From: Thiomicrorhabdus sp033238645
GTDB taxonomy: Bacteria; Pseudomonadota; Gammaproteobacteria; Thiomicrospirales; Thiomicrospiraceae
Assembly (NCBI GenBank): GCA_033238645.1
Contig: BQXR01000005.1
Coordinates: 62,001-126,000, forward strand
Length of the DNA stretch: 64,000 nucleotides
Direction of reading: 5' to 3'
The notes below the pieces were generated by a model, which worked only from the letters and a program-made list of their open reading frames with translations, made no database searches and had not been told where the DNA came from. Both the position numbers and the translations under genes were made by a program. Below are positions 34,553 to 44,168 of this stretch, one piece after another; position 1 is the stretch's first letter; each line of letters opens with the position of its first letter.

Positions 34553-35248
34553 TTAAGATTGATAGCGAGTAGGGTCTATGAGACCTGCTTCAGAAAAACC
34601 TTGTTTACGTAAACGACATGAATCACATACTCCACAAGCACGCCCATCATCATCCGCTTGGTAACAAGAGACGGTAAGACTGTAGTCAACCCCTAACGCA
34701 GTACCTGTTTGAATAATCTGTGCTTTACTCAAATCAATCAGAGGCGTCTGTACTTTTAATGCATGCCCTTCTACCCCTGCACGCGTCGCTAAGTTCGCCA
34801 TCGTCTCATAGGCTTGAATATACTCTGGACGACAATCGGGGTAACCTGAGTAGTCAACCGCATTAACGCCAATAAAAATATCATTAGCATCCAATACTTC
34901 AGCCAAAGCTAAGGCAAAGGAGAGAAATACAGTATTACGAGCGGGTACATAGGTAACTGGAATTTCACTCTTATCAACGCCTGCAACAGGTACATCAATA
35001 GCACTATCTGTCAGTGCCGAGCCACCAATTTGGCTCATATCAACACTCATAACACGGTGTGTTAAGGCGCCCATCGACTTAGAGAGATATTCTGCAGTGG
35101 TTAATTCTGAACGAGTACGCTGCCCATAATCAAAACTGATTGTATGACACTCATAGCCCTGCGACTTAGCCAAGGCCAGTACGGTAACTGAATCTAGGCC
35201 ACCTGATAATAAAATAACCGCTTTAGCGGATGAATTTGAATGTGACAA
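34553..35248 (-). CDS. queC: 7-cyano-7-deazaguanine synthase
   Basis: 231 residues, normal length for QueC. The PP-loop ATP motif is LLSGGLDSVT, and the zinc-binding C-terminus has CYQAD...ACGVCDSCRLRKQGF. It converts 7-carboxy-7-deazaguanine to preQ0 in queuosine synthesis; queD lies 15 kb away. The start appears to be TTG at 35248 (TTGTCACATTC), with only a weak AGG upstream, 23 bp after the cpoB stop. No in-frame ATG exists near by, so translation may be coupled to cpoB. Confidence 0.94.
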   Translation of the reverse strand: MSHSNSSAKAVILLSGGLDSVTVLALAKSQGYECHTISFDYGQRTRSELTTAEYLSKSMGALTHRVMSVDMSQIGGSALTDSAIDVPVAGVDKSEIPVTYVPARNTVFLSFALALAEVLDANDIFIGVNAVDYSGYPDCRPEYIQAYETMANLATRAGVEGHALKVQTPLIDLSKAQIIQTGTALGVDYSLTVSCYQADDDGRACGVCDSCRLRKQGFSEAGLIDPTRYQS

Positions 35249-35271
35249 ATCTGATATGGCCTATTTTGATA

Positions 35272-36351
35272 TTAATATAAATTTCTTATTCTACTGGTGG
35301 CATTCTTTGCCGCACGACTGTCAGGAAAACTGCTAACGAGGTTTTGATACATTTTTCTAGCATCATCAATTTTTGTCATTTGAGATAAGCTATCACCAGC
35401 CCTCAACATGGCGTCGGGCACTTTGGAGGAGTTAGTATAAACCTCAGCTACCAGCAAAAAAGCATCTAATGCTGCTTGATAGTCTTTATTAATAAGCTGG
35501 GCTTCACCTACCCAATAGGCTGCATTACTTGCTAGTGAGCTCTTTGGATAATCTTTAACAAACTGATTAAAGGCGATAATCGACTTATCGTAATCACCTG
35601 CCTTAATCAGTTTAAAAGCACCTTGATAAAGAGACGTCTCTACATCCGTTGCCACATAAGTGATAATTGGCGCTCTCTTCACCTTAGCAGGCTCTGAAAC
35701 TTCAATAGTTTCAACAATAGGACTCGTGATAACTTCTGGCGCTGGTGCAGTTGCTGGTGCAGTTGCTGGTGCAGTTACTGGTGTAGTTACTGGTGTAGTT
35801 ACTGGTGTAGTTACTGGTGTAGTTACTGGTGTAGTTACTGGTGTAGTTACTGGTGTAGTTACTGGTGTAGTTACTGGTGTAGTTACTGGTGTAGTTACTG
35901 GTGTAGTTACTGGTGTAGTTACTGGTGTAGTTACTGGTGTAGTTACTGGTGCAGCAATTGGCACGGTAATTGGTCTCGGAACAGGTACTGCTGGCGCAAA
36001 GATGGCATTAGCAGCTTTTGCTTTTGCATCAGCCTTAGCTTTCTCGATGATGCTAATACGATCATCGGTCTCTTTATAGCGCTTATCTGCTTTCTTTCCA
36101 GCAATACGAAGTTGACGTTTTAAAAGATCGTTCTGATTCTGAAGCTCTTGAATCTCGCGCTTCTGCTCACCTAAACGACGGCTTAACTGTAGCAGAACAG
36201 GGTTTTCCATAATACGTTCAATACGTTCTAAACGCTGTTCAACCGTTGGTTTTTTCTCAGCCGAAAACACTGAAGTTGCTGGTATCATTAATAGCAAAGC
36301 CAGCCCAGAACTTAATCCAATTGCAGTAAATTTTTTATTGAAAACTTTCAT
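35272..36351 (-). CDS. cpoB: Cell division coordinator CpoB (YbgF) with long TPVT repeat
   Basis: 359 residues from ATG 36351 (the open frame starts 21 bp earlier). A signal peptide ends near SVFSAE. A coiled-coil with RLERIERIMENPVLLQLSRR follows, then a linker with about 14 perfect TPVT units plus APAT variants, and a TPR domain (YQGAFKLIKAGDYDKSIIAF onward). CpoB is the periplasmic protein that links Tol-Pal to peptidoglycan synthesis at division. The TPVT linker comes from a 12-bp tandem repeat and is much longer than usual. Last tol gene, followed by queC. Confidence 0.92.
   Translation of the reverse strand: MKVFNKKFTAIGLSSGLALLLMIPATSVFSAEKKPTVEQRLERIERIMENPVLLQLSRRLGEQKREIQELQNQNDLLKRQLRIAGKKADKRYKETDDRISIIEKAKADAKAKAANAIFAPAVPVPRPITVPIAAPVTTPVTTPVTTPVTTPVTTPVTTPVTTPVTTPVTTPVTTPVTTPVTTPVTTPVTTPVTAPATAPATAPAPEVITSPIVETIEVSEPAKVKRAPIITYVATDVETSLYQGAFKLIKAGDYDKSIIAFNQFVKDYPKSSLASNAAYWVGEAQLINKDYQAALDAFLLVAEVYTNSSKVPDAMLRAGDSLSQMTKIDDARKMYQNLVSSFPDSRAAKNATSRIRNLY
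35777..35944 (-). repeat. 12-bp coding minisatellite in cpoB, 14 units
   Basis: ACTGGTGTAGTT on the + strand repeats 14 times without change, with degenerate units (GCTGGTGCAGTT) on the right-hand coding side. Each unit encodes TPVT, so length changes keep the frame. Confidence 0.97.
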
Positions 36352-36428
36352 AACCGTTGAACCTTTTAACATCTACACCTCAGCAACCTTTTGAATCAAA
36401 CTTATTAAACCAAGTTATTGAAGTAAGC

Positions 36429-37022
36429 TTATTGAATCAAAAGATTGACTCGACGATTTTTCTGCCATGCTGCCTCATTGTTACCTGCATCAACTGGCTG
36501 CTCTTCACCGTAACTAATCACTTCAATACGAGATTCACTTACACCAAATAACATCATCGCTTCAGCAACACTTTTGGCTCGCTTCTCACCTAATGCTAGG
36601 TTATATTCTGGTGTGCCTCTCTCATCAGTATGGCCTTTGATCTTGACCTGAAGTTGATAACTTTCAAGCATTCTATGAGAGAAGTATTTAACCGTTTCTA
36701 AATCTTCATCATCTAGCTCGTACTGATCTAAGGCAAAGTAAACAACAGGCTCAAAAGAGACAACCACATCTGGTTGATCACCCACCATATTCGCCATACG
36801 ATGTGCTGCCGCAGCATTCTGGCTAGCGGCTAAACGACGCTGCTCAGCAGATAAAACTTGAACACCTGACTGTCGACCCTCAAGACCGGGTGCAGTATCG
36901 ACTGTAACTTCTGGATCAGATCCAGTATCACGACCACTATCACCCTCTCTGCCTGGTGTCGAACTACATGCGGCTAAAGAGGCAACCACGGCCAATGCAA
37001 ATAAACTTTTTAACTGAATCAT
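36429..37022 (-). CDS. pal: Peptidoglycan-associated lipoprotein Pal
   Basis: 197 residues. The lipobox LAAC places the lipidated Cys at 19 after a short signal peptide, so it is anchored to the inner leaflet of the outer membrane. The C-terminal OmpA-like domain has KIKGHTDERGTPEYNLALGE and ends with EKRAKSVAEAM and KNRRVNLL, the diaminopimelate-binding fold. Pal works with TolB and TolA to constrict the outer membrane at division. It lies between tolB and cpoB in the usual order. Confidence 0.96.
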   Translation of the reverse strand: MIQLKSLFALAVVASLAACSSTPGREGDSGRDTGSDPEVTVDTAPGLEGRQSGVQVLSAEQRRLAASQNAAAAHRMANMVGDQPDVVVSFEPVVYFALDQYELDDEDLETVKYFSHRMLESYQLQVKIKGHTDERGTPEYNLALGEKRAKSVAEAMMLFGVSESRIEVISYGEEQPVDAGNNEAAWQKNRRVNLLIQ

Positions 37023-37107
37023 CTTTGCTACCTTTGGACTAATTTAAGCGAATTTAAGTTATAACTAAATAGGGACTAACATTAAAATAATGAGTTTTAG
37101 CCAAGTC

Positions 37108-38445
37108 TTAGTACTGAATGTAAGGACCCCAAGCAGGCTCTCTTACTTCACCCTTTTTAACACTTAGGGTTTGTGAAGTATTACCGTCTACCGCGACCAC
37201 GGCTAATTGACCTTTATTACGTCGGTTCATTGCATATAGGATCATCTCACCATTCGGTGAAAAACTTGGCGACTCATCTAGAAAAGTATTGGTTAACAGC
37301 TTAAACTCACTGCTGTACAAATCTAATAGCCCGATATGAAACTTACCTTTGCCCCCTTGTACAACGGCAATATGACGACCATCAGGAGAGACTTCTGGAT
37401 TACCATTATATTTCCCTTCATAGGTCACGCGTTTAATATCACCGGTGTCTAAGAAAACTTGAAATATTTGTGGTTGACCACGTCTATCAGAATTAAAAAA
37501 TAACGACTTCCCATTCGCAGCCCAAGCTGCCTCTGTCTCTATAGAACTCTTACGAGTTAAACGTTTAAGTCGCCCTGTTTTAAGATCCATAATATAAATA
37601 TCTGCACTGCCATCTTTTGAGAGGGTTAGCGCCAGTTTTTTACCATCTGGCGACCAAGCTGGCGCACCATTAATTCCCTTAAATTTAGCGACATTCTTAC
37701 GATTAGATCCATCTAGACTTTGAACAAAGACTTGTGATCGATCATTTTCAAAAGAGACATAAGCGAGTTTTTTACCATCTGGTGACCAGCTTGGCGACAT
37801 AATAGGCTGTGTCGACTTTAAAATCGGCTGTGCATTAAAGCCATCAGAATCTGCAACTTCTAAAGTGTAATGTCTTTTACCATCTTCTCTGCGCAGAGTG
37901 ATATAAGCGATTTGAGTATTAAATGCCCCTCTAATGCCTGTCAGCTCTTTATAGATAAGGTCACTCACTTGGTGGGCAATCTGACGCAAACTGGCTTTCG
38001 GGATTTTTGACCAACGCTTACCAAAGATCTGCTTCTTTCTCAACACATCCATAAAACGTACATTGATCTGATAGAAGCCATTACCTTGGTCAACAACACT
38101 GCCAATCAACATATTATCAATATCAGTTGCTTTCCACTCTGCAAAATCAATGGCTTCGATTGTAGTTGGTAGGCTCGGTAATGCAGATTTCAATAGTGGC
38201 TTAAACTTTCCACTACGACGTAAATCAGCAGCAACAACTTGTGCAAAATCTAGTGGTGCTTTAGCGTTTGACTTACCAGCAGAGTGGTAGCCAAAAGGGA
38301 CGGTTGCAATGGGAATTGCATTGTCATAGCCTTCGTTAATTTCAATGGTTAACTCGGCTAAAAGAGGGCTTGATGCCAGCGTTAGACAGAACAGTATAAT
38401 GACTCTTAACTGAGACACGGGCTTTAGAAAGAAGGAATATTTCAC
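37108..38445 (-). CDS. tolB: Tol-Pal system protein TolB
   Basis: 445 residues with a signal peptide ending near SSPLLA, so it is periplasmic. An N-terminal alpha/beta domain is followed by a six-bladed beta propeller with repeated WSPDGKKLA segments (SWSPDGKKLAYVSFENDRSQ, AWSPDGKKLALTLSKDGSA, SPDGRHIAVV). It binds Pal and TolA. The gene order tolQ-R-A-B-pal-cpoB and its length make the call secure. Confidence 0.96.
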   Translation of the reverse strand: MKYSFFLKPVSQLRVIILFCLTLASSPLLAELTIEINEGYDNAIPIATVPFGYHSAGKSNAKAPLDFAQVVAADLRRSGKFKPLLKSALPSLPTTIEAIDFAEWKATDIDNMLIGSVVDQGNGFYQINVRFMDVLRKKQIFGKRWSKIPKASLRQIAHQVSDLIYKELTGIRGAFNTQIAYITLRREDGKRHYTLEVADSDGFNAQPILKSTQPIMSPSWSPDGKKLAYVSFENDRSQVFVQSLDGSNRKNVAKFKGINGAPAWSPDGKKLALTLSKDGSADIYIMDLKTGRLKRLTRKSSIETEAAWAANGKSLFFNSDRRGQPQIFQVFLDTGDIKRVTYEGKYNGNPEVSPDGRHIAVVQGGKGKFHIGLLDLYSSEFKLLTNTFLDESPSFSPNGEMILYAMNRRNKGQLAVVAVDGNTSQTLSVKKGEVREPAWGPYIQY

Positions 38446-38473
38446 GTTAAACTTAGACTCTTAATTTAGATGG

Positions 38474-39559
38474 TTACGGTTTAAACTCAAAAGTAATGAC
38501 TCGCTCAAATAGCTCAGGAATCGGTGGTTGCGGAATAGGTTCCGAACGATAAACCGCCTTCTCTGCTGCATCTTTAAACTGCTTGGTTGCTGACTGATTA
38601 CAGTTGAGTACTTTAACACTAGATACACTGCCTGTTGGGGTTTGTGTAATCCGTAAATCACACTGTGCATCCGCTGAGATTCTAGCAGGCGTACGCCAAT
38701 TATCTTTAACCTTTGCTGCAATAGAAGATATATAAGTCTCTTTTAGCGAGAGTATCTGCTTACGTTTTCTCTCTGCACGGATCTGTGCAGCTTCTTCATC
38801 TAGTTGACGCTGTAAAGCTGTCGCAGCAGCAATTTGTGCCTTTTCACGATCCGCTTTTAACTGTGCTTGTTTGGTTGCTTCGGCTAAGGCTTTGTTTTCA
38901 GCTGCTTTACTGAGATTTTCTTCTTCTAAAGCCTGTGTCTGACGCTCTGCTTCTCGTTGTGACTTAACCGCTAAAGCAGCCTTTGCAGAAGCCGCCCTCT
39001 GTACTTTCTGCGCTAAATCAGCTTGCTTCTTGGCGGCTTGCGCCTTTGAGCGCTCCTCTTCTGCAATTAAACGCTCTGCATTGGCTTTTTTCTGTTCAAG
39101 ATCGGCCAAACGTTTTGCTAGTTCAGTTTTCTTACGCTCATTCAAGGTTCTCTGTTTTTCAGCCAGTGTGCGCTGCTTTTGCATTTCAGCATCTCTACGA
39201 GCCTTTTCTGCCTTCGCTTGCTCAACCCTTTTTTTCTTCTGAATTGCTTTTAATCTCGTACGCTCTTTATCCGTTTTAGCTTCAAGCAAACGCTGTTGAT
39301 TAATGCGATTCTCATCCTCTGCCTTAATTCTTGCTAACTGCTGTTTAACTAGAGTCGCGTCAACAGCAAAGGTTTTTAATGGTTCTGAATTAGATCTATA
39401 TACTCTATCCGTACTTTTAGACTCACTATCCGTTTGAATAGACAGCTTTGGAGAATCAGCCTTTTCAGACCACGGAGCAGTAATCAAGCTAATAATAATA
39501 ATATGTAACAAAACAGACAGACCAACAGCGATAGGATGTCTAAGAATAAAACCAATCAT
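38474..39559 (-). CDS. tolA: Tol-Pal system protein TolA
   Basis: 361 residues. One membrane anchor is at about 13-31, followed by a long Lys/Glu/Ala/Gln helix (about 70-260) that spans the periplasm. A C-terminal TolA domain has VKDNWRTPARISADAQCDLR and FERVITF. It couples the TolQR proton motor to TolB-Pal. Its first base overlaps the tolR stop (TAATG). The domain layout and position are diagnostic. Confidence 0.93.
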   Translation of the reverse strand: MIGFILRHPIAVGLSVLLHIIIISLITAPWSEKADSPKLSIQTDSESKSTDRVYRSNSEPLKTFAVDATLVKQQLARIKAEDENRINQQRLLEAKTDKERTRLKAIQKKKRVEQAKAEKARRDAEMQKQRTLAEKQRTLNERKKTELAKRLADLEQKKANAERLIAEEERSKAQAAKKQADLAQKVQRAASAKAALAVKSQREAERQTQALEEENLSKAAENKALAEATKQAQLKADREKAQIAAATALQRQLDEEAAQIRAERKRKQILSLKETYISSIAAKVKDNWRTPARISADAQCDLRITQTPTGSVSSVKVLNCNQSATKQFKDAAEKAVYRSEPIPQPPIPELFERVITFEFKP

Positions 39560-40017
39560 TATCGTTTTGCTCCTTCAGGCTCTGTTAATAGAGACACTTG
39601 CTCTACGCCATTAGACTTCAACAGTACAAAGAGATGAATAACCTTGCCATAGAGTGCTTCTTTATCCCCTTGAATATAGATTTTTTTGTTGGCATCCAAT
39701 TGTGAACGAGCAACTACTTCAGCGACTAAGTTTTCAATATCTTTATTAGATAAAATGATTTCAGGCTGTTCAGAGGTTTTATACATACCCTCTTTAGTGA
39801 TGGTGATTACAAAGGGCTTTGACTCTTCAGTTGCACTGCTTTTTTTATCAGTTACCACTGGCGTCTGCGGAAGTTGAACGGTGACAGCCTGTTGAACAAT
39901 CGGCGCAGTGACCATAAAGATAATGAGTAGAACTAAAGTGACATCAACATAAGGCACTACGTTAATCTCAGCAATTAAACGCTTTTTCTGTCTGTGGCTA
40001 CGAAATCCAGTTTGCAT
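39559..40017 (-). CDS. tolR: Tol-Pal system protein TolR
   Basis: 152 residues of the ExbD/TolR family. A single membrane segment at about 24-43 contains the proton-translocating Asp in INVVPYVDVTLVLLIIFMV, and a periplasmic C-terminal domain follows. With TolQ it forms the energy-harvesting motor. It is 26 bp from tolQ and overlaps tolA by one base. Confidence 0.95.
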   Translation of the reverse strand: MQTGFRSHRQKKRLIAEINVVPYVDVTLVLLIIFMVTAPIVQQAVTVQLPQTPVVTDKKSSATEESKPFVITITKEGMYKTSEQPEIILSNKDIENLVAEVVARSQLDANKKIYIQGDKEALYGKVIHLFVLLKSNGVEQVSLLTEPEGAKR

Positions 40018-40043
40018 TTTAGCTTCCCGTCAGTAAGTCGTTA

Positions 40044-40730
40044 TTAAGACTTTTTATCTAGTGCGTACGCTTGTCTTTGCAAGATCGTTAACAGACCTTC
40101 TGCAAAGTTTTCATAGTCGCCTAACAGACGATCTGCTTTGCTAGTCAAACTGTTAAAAGCGATAACCGCTGGAATCGCTGCAAATAAACCAATGGCTGTT
40201 GCAATCAAGGCTTCTGAGATCCCTGGTGCAACTGCTGCTAGTGTTGCGTGCTGAACATCTCCTAAAGATTGAAAAGCATGCATTACGCCCCATACCGTTC
40301 CAAATAGACCAATATAAGGTGCAGAAGAACCTACGGTTGCAAGGATAGTAAGGTGTCTTTCTAAACGATCACTCTCTTTAGAAAAGGCGACTTTCATCAT
40401 TCTTTGAGCACCTGAAAGCAGGTCATTCGTATCAGTAACACCTTGATCTTTCAAACGTATAAATTCTTTATAGCCCTCAGTAAATATAATCGCCATACCC
40501 TGAGAGTTGTCACTTGAAACTTCTACCTGCTGGTAGAGACTGTTGATATTGGGGGTGTATAAGAACATTTGCTCAAATTCAACTGCTACCTGTCGAGCAC
40601 GACGAATTTGGTGAATTTTTCTAAATGCCACAGCCCACACTGTTAGAGACATGATTGCCAATAGAACCATAACAGCCTGAACAACGACACTGGCATTTAA
40701 AACTAAATCGATTAATTCACTATCATTCAT
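40044..40730 (-). CDS. tolQ: Tol-Pal system protein TolQ
   Basis: 228 residues with three membrane segments (about 17-37, 135-155, 170-190). The TolQ/ExbB signature is LERHLTILATVGSSAPYIGL, FGTVWGVMHAF, and EALIATAIGLFAAIPAVIAF. It is the channel subunit of the motor. First tol gene, 40 bp after ruvB. The ybgC gene that often precedes tolQ is absent. Confidence 0.96.
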   Translation of the reverse strand: MNDSELIDLVLNASVVVQAVMVLLAIMSLTVWAVAFRKIHQIRRARQVAVEFEQMFLYTPNINSLYQQVEVSSDNSQGMAIIFTEGYKEFIRLKDQGVTDTNDLLSGAQRMMKVAFSKESDRLERHLTILATVGSSAPYIGLFGTVWGVMHAFQSLGDVQHATLAAVAPGISEALIATAIGLFAAIPAVIAFNSLTSKADRLLGDYENFAEGLLTILQRQAYALDKKS

Positions 40731-40770
40731 GGAGTTTCCCTAGCCCTTTAGCTTTCTCTTTTAATTCTGT

Positions 40771-41787
40771 TTAATTATTAGTGGTATCTGGCTCTGCCAA
40801 ATTCAAGTGCTTATAAGCATTTGGTGTCGCCACTCGGCCTCTTGGTGTTCTAACCAGAAACCCTTGCTGAACCAAAAATGGTTCAATTACATCTTCAATT
40901 GTGCCACGTTCTTCGCCTAATGCGGTCGCAATACTATCAATACCAACTGGACCGCCTGAGAACTTTTCGATCAACGCTTCTAAGAAACGGCGATCCATTT
41001 TATCTAAACCAAGTTTATCAACTTCAAGCAGATTTAAAGCATAATCTGAAATTTGCGCAGTGATAATACCATCCCCTTTTACTTGCGCATAGTCTCTAAC
41101 ACGTCTTAATAAGCGATTCGCAATACGAGGGGTTCCGCGAGAACGTCTAGCAATCTCTTGAGCCCCCTCTTCTTCAGTATGCATACCCAGTATATTGGCT
41201 GATCGATTGACGATTTGCGTTAGCTCATCATCACTATAAAACTCCAAACGTTGAACCAAACCGAATCGGTCTCTTAAAGGGGCTGTCAACAGGCCAGCTC
41301 TTGTCGTTGCACCGACCAATGTAAAAGGTGGAATATCAATTTTGACACTTTGTGCAGCTGGGCCATCGCCAATCATAATGTCAATCTGATAATCTTCCAT
41401 TGCTGGGTAGAGAACTTCTTCAACAATTGGACTTAGACGATGTATCTCATCTATAAATAGGACATCATGAGGTTCTAAGCGAGTCAGTATTGCCGCAAGA
41501 TCTCCTGGCTTCTCTATCACTGGACCGGATGTTTGGCGTAATGTTACACCCATCTCTTGTGCAATAATATTAGAAAGGGTTGTTTTACCTAATCCTGGCG
41601 GGCCATACAGAAGGACATGATCTAAGGCTTCAGTGCGCATTTTGGCCGCATCCATTGAGAGCTGTAGCTGCTCACGGACAGCCGTTTGGCCAATATACTC
41701 ACGAATTTGTTGAGGACGAACAGAGGGTGCCGTATAGATATCATCAGCAACCTCTTGGCTACCAATAATGCGATCTGTTTCAATCAT
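40771..41787 (-). CDS. ruvB: Holliday junction branch migration DNA helicase RuvB
   Basis: 338 residues. The AAA+ core has Walker A GPPGLGKT at 62-69, Walker B LFIDEIHRL, sensor GATTRAGLLTAPLRDRFG, and a winged-helix C-terminus ending GFLVRTPRGRVATPNAYKHL. It drives branch migration with RuvA. It overlaps the ruvA stop by four bases. Length and motifs are canonical. Confidence 0.98.
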   Translation of the reverse strand: MIETDRIIGSQEVADDIYTAPSVRPQQIREYIGQTAVREQLQLSMDAAKMRTEALDHVLLYGPPGLGKTTLSNIIAQEMGVTLRQTSGPVIEKPGDLAAILTRLEPHDVLFIDEIHRLSPIVEEVLYPAMEDYQIDIMIGDGPAAQSVKIDIPPFTLVGATTRAGLLTAPLRDRFGLVQRLEFYSDDELTQIVNRSANILGMHTEEEGAQEIARRSRGTPRIANRLLRRVRDYAQVKGDGIITAQISDYALNLLEVDKLGLDKMDRRFLEALIEKFSGGPVGIDSIATALGEERGTIEDVIEPFLVQQGFLVRTPRGRVATPNAYKHLNLAEPDTTNN

Positions 41788-42425
41788 GACAGCTTAACCC
41801 CTTGCAAGGCACGTTTAATGAGCTCTTCAAGCGTTAAGCGCTCTTCATAGACTGCAGCAATCATTTTTTCTGCTTGAGACGATTTATAACCTAAAGAGAC
41901 AAGGGCCTCGCTAGCAGATTGTTGAACGGTATTTGAGAAAACAGGGTTGGGGTTGGCTAAATTACCTTGCGAGTCTATCATCGTACTCGAACCATCATAG
42001 GCTAATAGGCCTGAATCAATGACTACTTTAAGACGATCACGCATCTCTATCTGCAAGCGTTCAGCAGTTTTTTTACCAACCCCTGGAATACGCGTTAATG
42101 CCGTAATATCACCCGCATCAATAAAAGAGCAAAACTCATTCACCGACATCGCTGATAAAATACCCAGTGCCATTTTTGCACCCACACCATTCACTTTAAT
42201 CAAGGTTTTAAATAGGATTCGCTCAGATTCAGTTGCAAAACCAAACAGCAACATGGCATCTTCTCGAACATGCATATGCGTCAGAATAGTAACATTCTCT
42301 TGCTGCTGTTCAAGCTGGTAAAAAGTAGACATGGGTGCTTCAATTTCATAACCAACCCCCTGAACCTCAAGAACGAGCAGGGGGGGACGCTTTTGAACAA
42401 GATTACCGCGTAAAAAACCAATCAT
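41784..42425 (-). CDS. ruvA: Holliday junction branch migration protein RuvA
   Basis: 213 residues. An N-terminal OB fold begins MIGFLRGNLVQKRPPLLVLE. Helix-hairpin-helix motifs follow in LIKVNGVGAKMALGILS and LTRIPGVGKKTAERLQIEM, then a C-terminal domain that contacts RuvB. It binds the four-way junction. The codons for RPPLLV contain the dispersed repeat core (CCCCCCCTGCTC on the coding strand). It lies 83 bp downstream of ruvC. Confidence 0.97.
   Translation of the reverse strand: MIGFLRGNLVQKRPPLLVLEVQGVGYEIEAPMSTFYQLEQQQENVTILTHMHVREDAMLLFGFATESERILFKTLIKVNGVGAKMALGILSAMSVNEFCSFIDAGDITALTRIPGVGKKTAERLQIEMRDRLKVVIDSGLLAYDGSSTMIDSQGNLANPNPVFSNTVQQSASEALVSLGYKSSQAEKMIAAVYEERLTLEELIKRALQGVKLS
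42375..42386 (-). repeat. C-run repeat core inside ruvA
   Basis: The + strand reads GAGCAGGGGGGG, so the ruvA coding strand carries C7 TGCTC in the codons CCC CCC CTG CTC. Orientation is opposite to most copies. Confidence 0.45.
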
Positions 42426-42508
42426 AAAGCAGTGATATTCCTAATATTGAGCGATTGAACTAATAATTTGTAAAACCCATTAAATTTTACGACTTAAACC
42501 TTACCTAC

Positions 42509-43027
42509 TTAAAACTTGCTTCCTTTGGAAATCAACTCAGGATCAATCCCTAAAGACATATAGCGATCATGGCACAGCGCACAAGCTAAAGCATCCGCAG
42601 CATCTTCTTGCGGCGTGTCAGTTAACTTGAGAAGATTTTGAACCATAAATTGCATCTGGTCTTTACTCGCATGACCTTTACCAACAATGGTACTTTTGAT
42701 TTGCGTAGGCGTGTACTCCATGATCGGTACCTCTTTTATCGCTGCCGCACAGAGAATAACGCCTCTCGCCTGAGCTAAGATAATCGCAGATTTAGGGTTT
42801 TTGTGAACAAAGACCTTTTCAACGGCCATGACATCGGGCTGATACTGATCAATAATTTGGCAGACTGATTCAAAAATATTCTTTAGCCGTTGCGCACCAG
42901 AAAACTTCTCAACACGAATCACACCACTCACGATATAACTCGGGTTGTAACGCCCTGATTCAACGACACCAAAACCTGTTTTACGGGAGCCTGGATCAAT
43001 ACCTAAAACACGTTTTAACTTTGCCAA
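42509..43027 (-). CDS. ruvC: Crossover junction endodeoxyribonuclease RuvC
   Basis: 172 residues, canonical length. The RNase H-like fold has the first catalytic Asp in LGIDPGSRKTGFGVV, Glu in AVEKVF and the C-terminal pair in EDAADALACALCH. It resolves Holliday junctions bound by RuvAB. First gene of the ruvCAB group, 37 bp after nadA. Confidence 0.97.
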   Translation of the reverse strand: MAKLKRVLGIDPGSRKTGFGVVESGRYNPSYIVSGVIRVEKFSGAQRLKNIFESVCQIIDQYQPDVMAVEKVFVHKNPKSAIILAQARGVILCAAAIKEVPIMEYTPTQIKSTIVGKGHASKDQMQFMVQNLLKLTDTPQEDAADALACALCHDRYMSLGIDPELISKGSKF

Positions 43028-43064
43028 TAGATCATCTCAACTTAGAACAAGCACACCAAAATTA

Positions 43065-44147
43065 TTAAGCTATTTTTTGCGCTTTAACTAATCCAGCATT
43101 TCGTGAGAACTCCAACATCCTATCTAAAGAGACAAGTGCTTGTTGACGAATGCCTTCATCAACCTGAATCTCACCTGTTTGCTGTTCTAAGCACTCTGCT
43201 AGATTCTGTAAACCATTCATCGCCATCCACGGACAGTGCGCACAACTCTTACAAGCGGCTTCTCTATCCGTAGTGGGTGCAACCATTAGCTTTTTGTTTG
43301 GCGCTAACTGCTGCATCTTATAGAAGATACCAAAATCAGTCGCCACAATGAACTCTTGATCAGGCATATTCTGGACAGCATTAATCAGAACCTTAGTAGA
43401 CCCGACAACATCTGCTAATGCAACCACATTGGCAGGAGCTTCAGGATGTACCAATACTTTGGCATTTGGATGGTCTTTTTTCATGCTCTCTAGTTCAAAC
43501 ATTTTGAACTCATCATGCACGATACAGTGACCCTGCCAATGCAACATCTCAATACCCGTCTCTTTCTCGATCCAACCACCTAAGTGACGATCAGGTGCCC
43601 AGATGATTTTTTCACCCTGCTCTTTTAGATGCGTGACAATTTGTAACGCATTACCAGAGGTAACCACCCAATCCGCAATCGCTTTGACTTCGGTACTGGT
43701 ATTGGCATAGACCACAACAGTGTAATCAGGATGAGCATCACAAAAAGCTTTAAACTCATCTGCTGGACAACCTAAATCTAATGAACAAGTCGCTTCAATA
43801 TCTGGCATCAGGACGGTCTTTTCTGGAGAGAGCATTTTAGCGGTCTCACCCATAAAACGAACGCCACAAACTACGATAGTCTCAGCATCCGTTTGAGCAC
43901 CGAAGTTAGCCATCTCTAAAGAGTCAGCCACTAAACCACCCGTCTCTTCTGCTAAAGCCTGTAGGTCTTCACCCACATAGTAGTGTGCAACAAGTTGCGC
44001 ATTGTGCTTTTTAAGCAGCGCTTTAATTTTAGTTTTTAAAGCCGTTTTTTCAGCATCATTTAGCCATGGTTGAGTTGGCACATCAACCGCCAACTGTTGA
44101 ATTCGTGATTCCAACTGTGTTGGAATCTCTAAAGATTTATCAGTCAT
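43065..44147 (-). CDS. nadA: Quinolinate synthase A
   Basis: 360 residues. It condenses iminoaspartate with dihydroxyacetone phosphate in NAD synthesis. The iron-sulfur ligands are expected among the cysteines of VCGVRFMGETAKML, CSLDLGCPADEF and CKSCAHCPWMAMN. VAHYYVGEDLQALAEETGG is the N-terminal substrate loop. It follows aspS by 21 bp in the same direction and probably shares its transcript. The call is secure. Confidence 0.96.
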   Translation of the reverse strand: MTDKSLEIPTQLESRIQQLAVDVPTQPWLNDAEKTALKTKIKALLKKHNAQLVAHYYVGEDLQALAEETGGLVADSLEMANFGAQTDAETIVVCGVRFMGETAKMLSPEKTVLMPDIEATCSLDLGCPADEFKAFCDAHPDYTVVVYANTSTEVKAIADWVVTSGNALQIVTHLKEQGEKIIWAPDRHLGGWIEKETGIEMLHWQGHCIVHDEFKMFELESMKKDHPNAKVLVHPEAPANVVALADVVGSTKVLINAVQNMPDQEFIVATDFGIFYKMQQLAPNKKLMVAPTTDREAACKSCAHCPWMAMNGLQNLAECLEQQTGEIQVDEGIRQQALVSLDRMLEFSRNAGLVKAQKIA

Positions 44148-44168
44148 ATCAAACAGACTCTCAATAAA

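Noticed and set aside
35777..35944. Regular repeats considered as a CRISPR array
   Set aside because: The 12-bp units are in direct tandem without spacers and code for TPVT in frame.
35660..36079. 139-residue frame rich in GVVT repeats on the + strand
   Set aside because: It is the antisense of the cpoB minisatellite, low complexity only.
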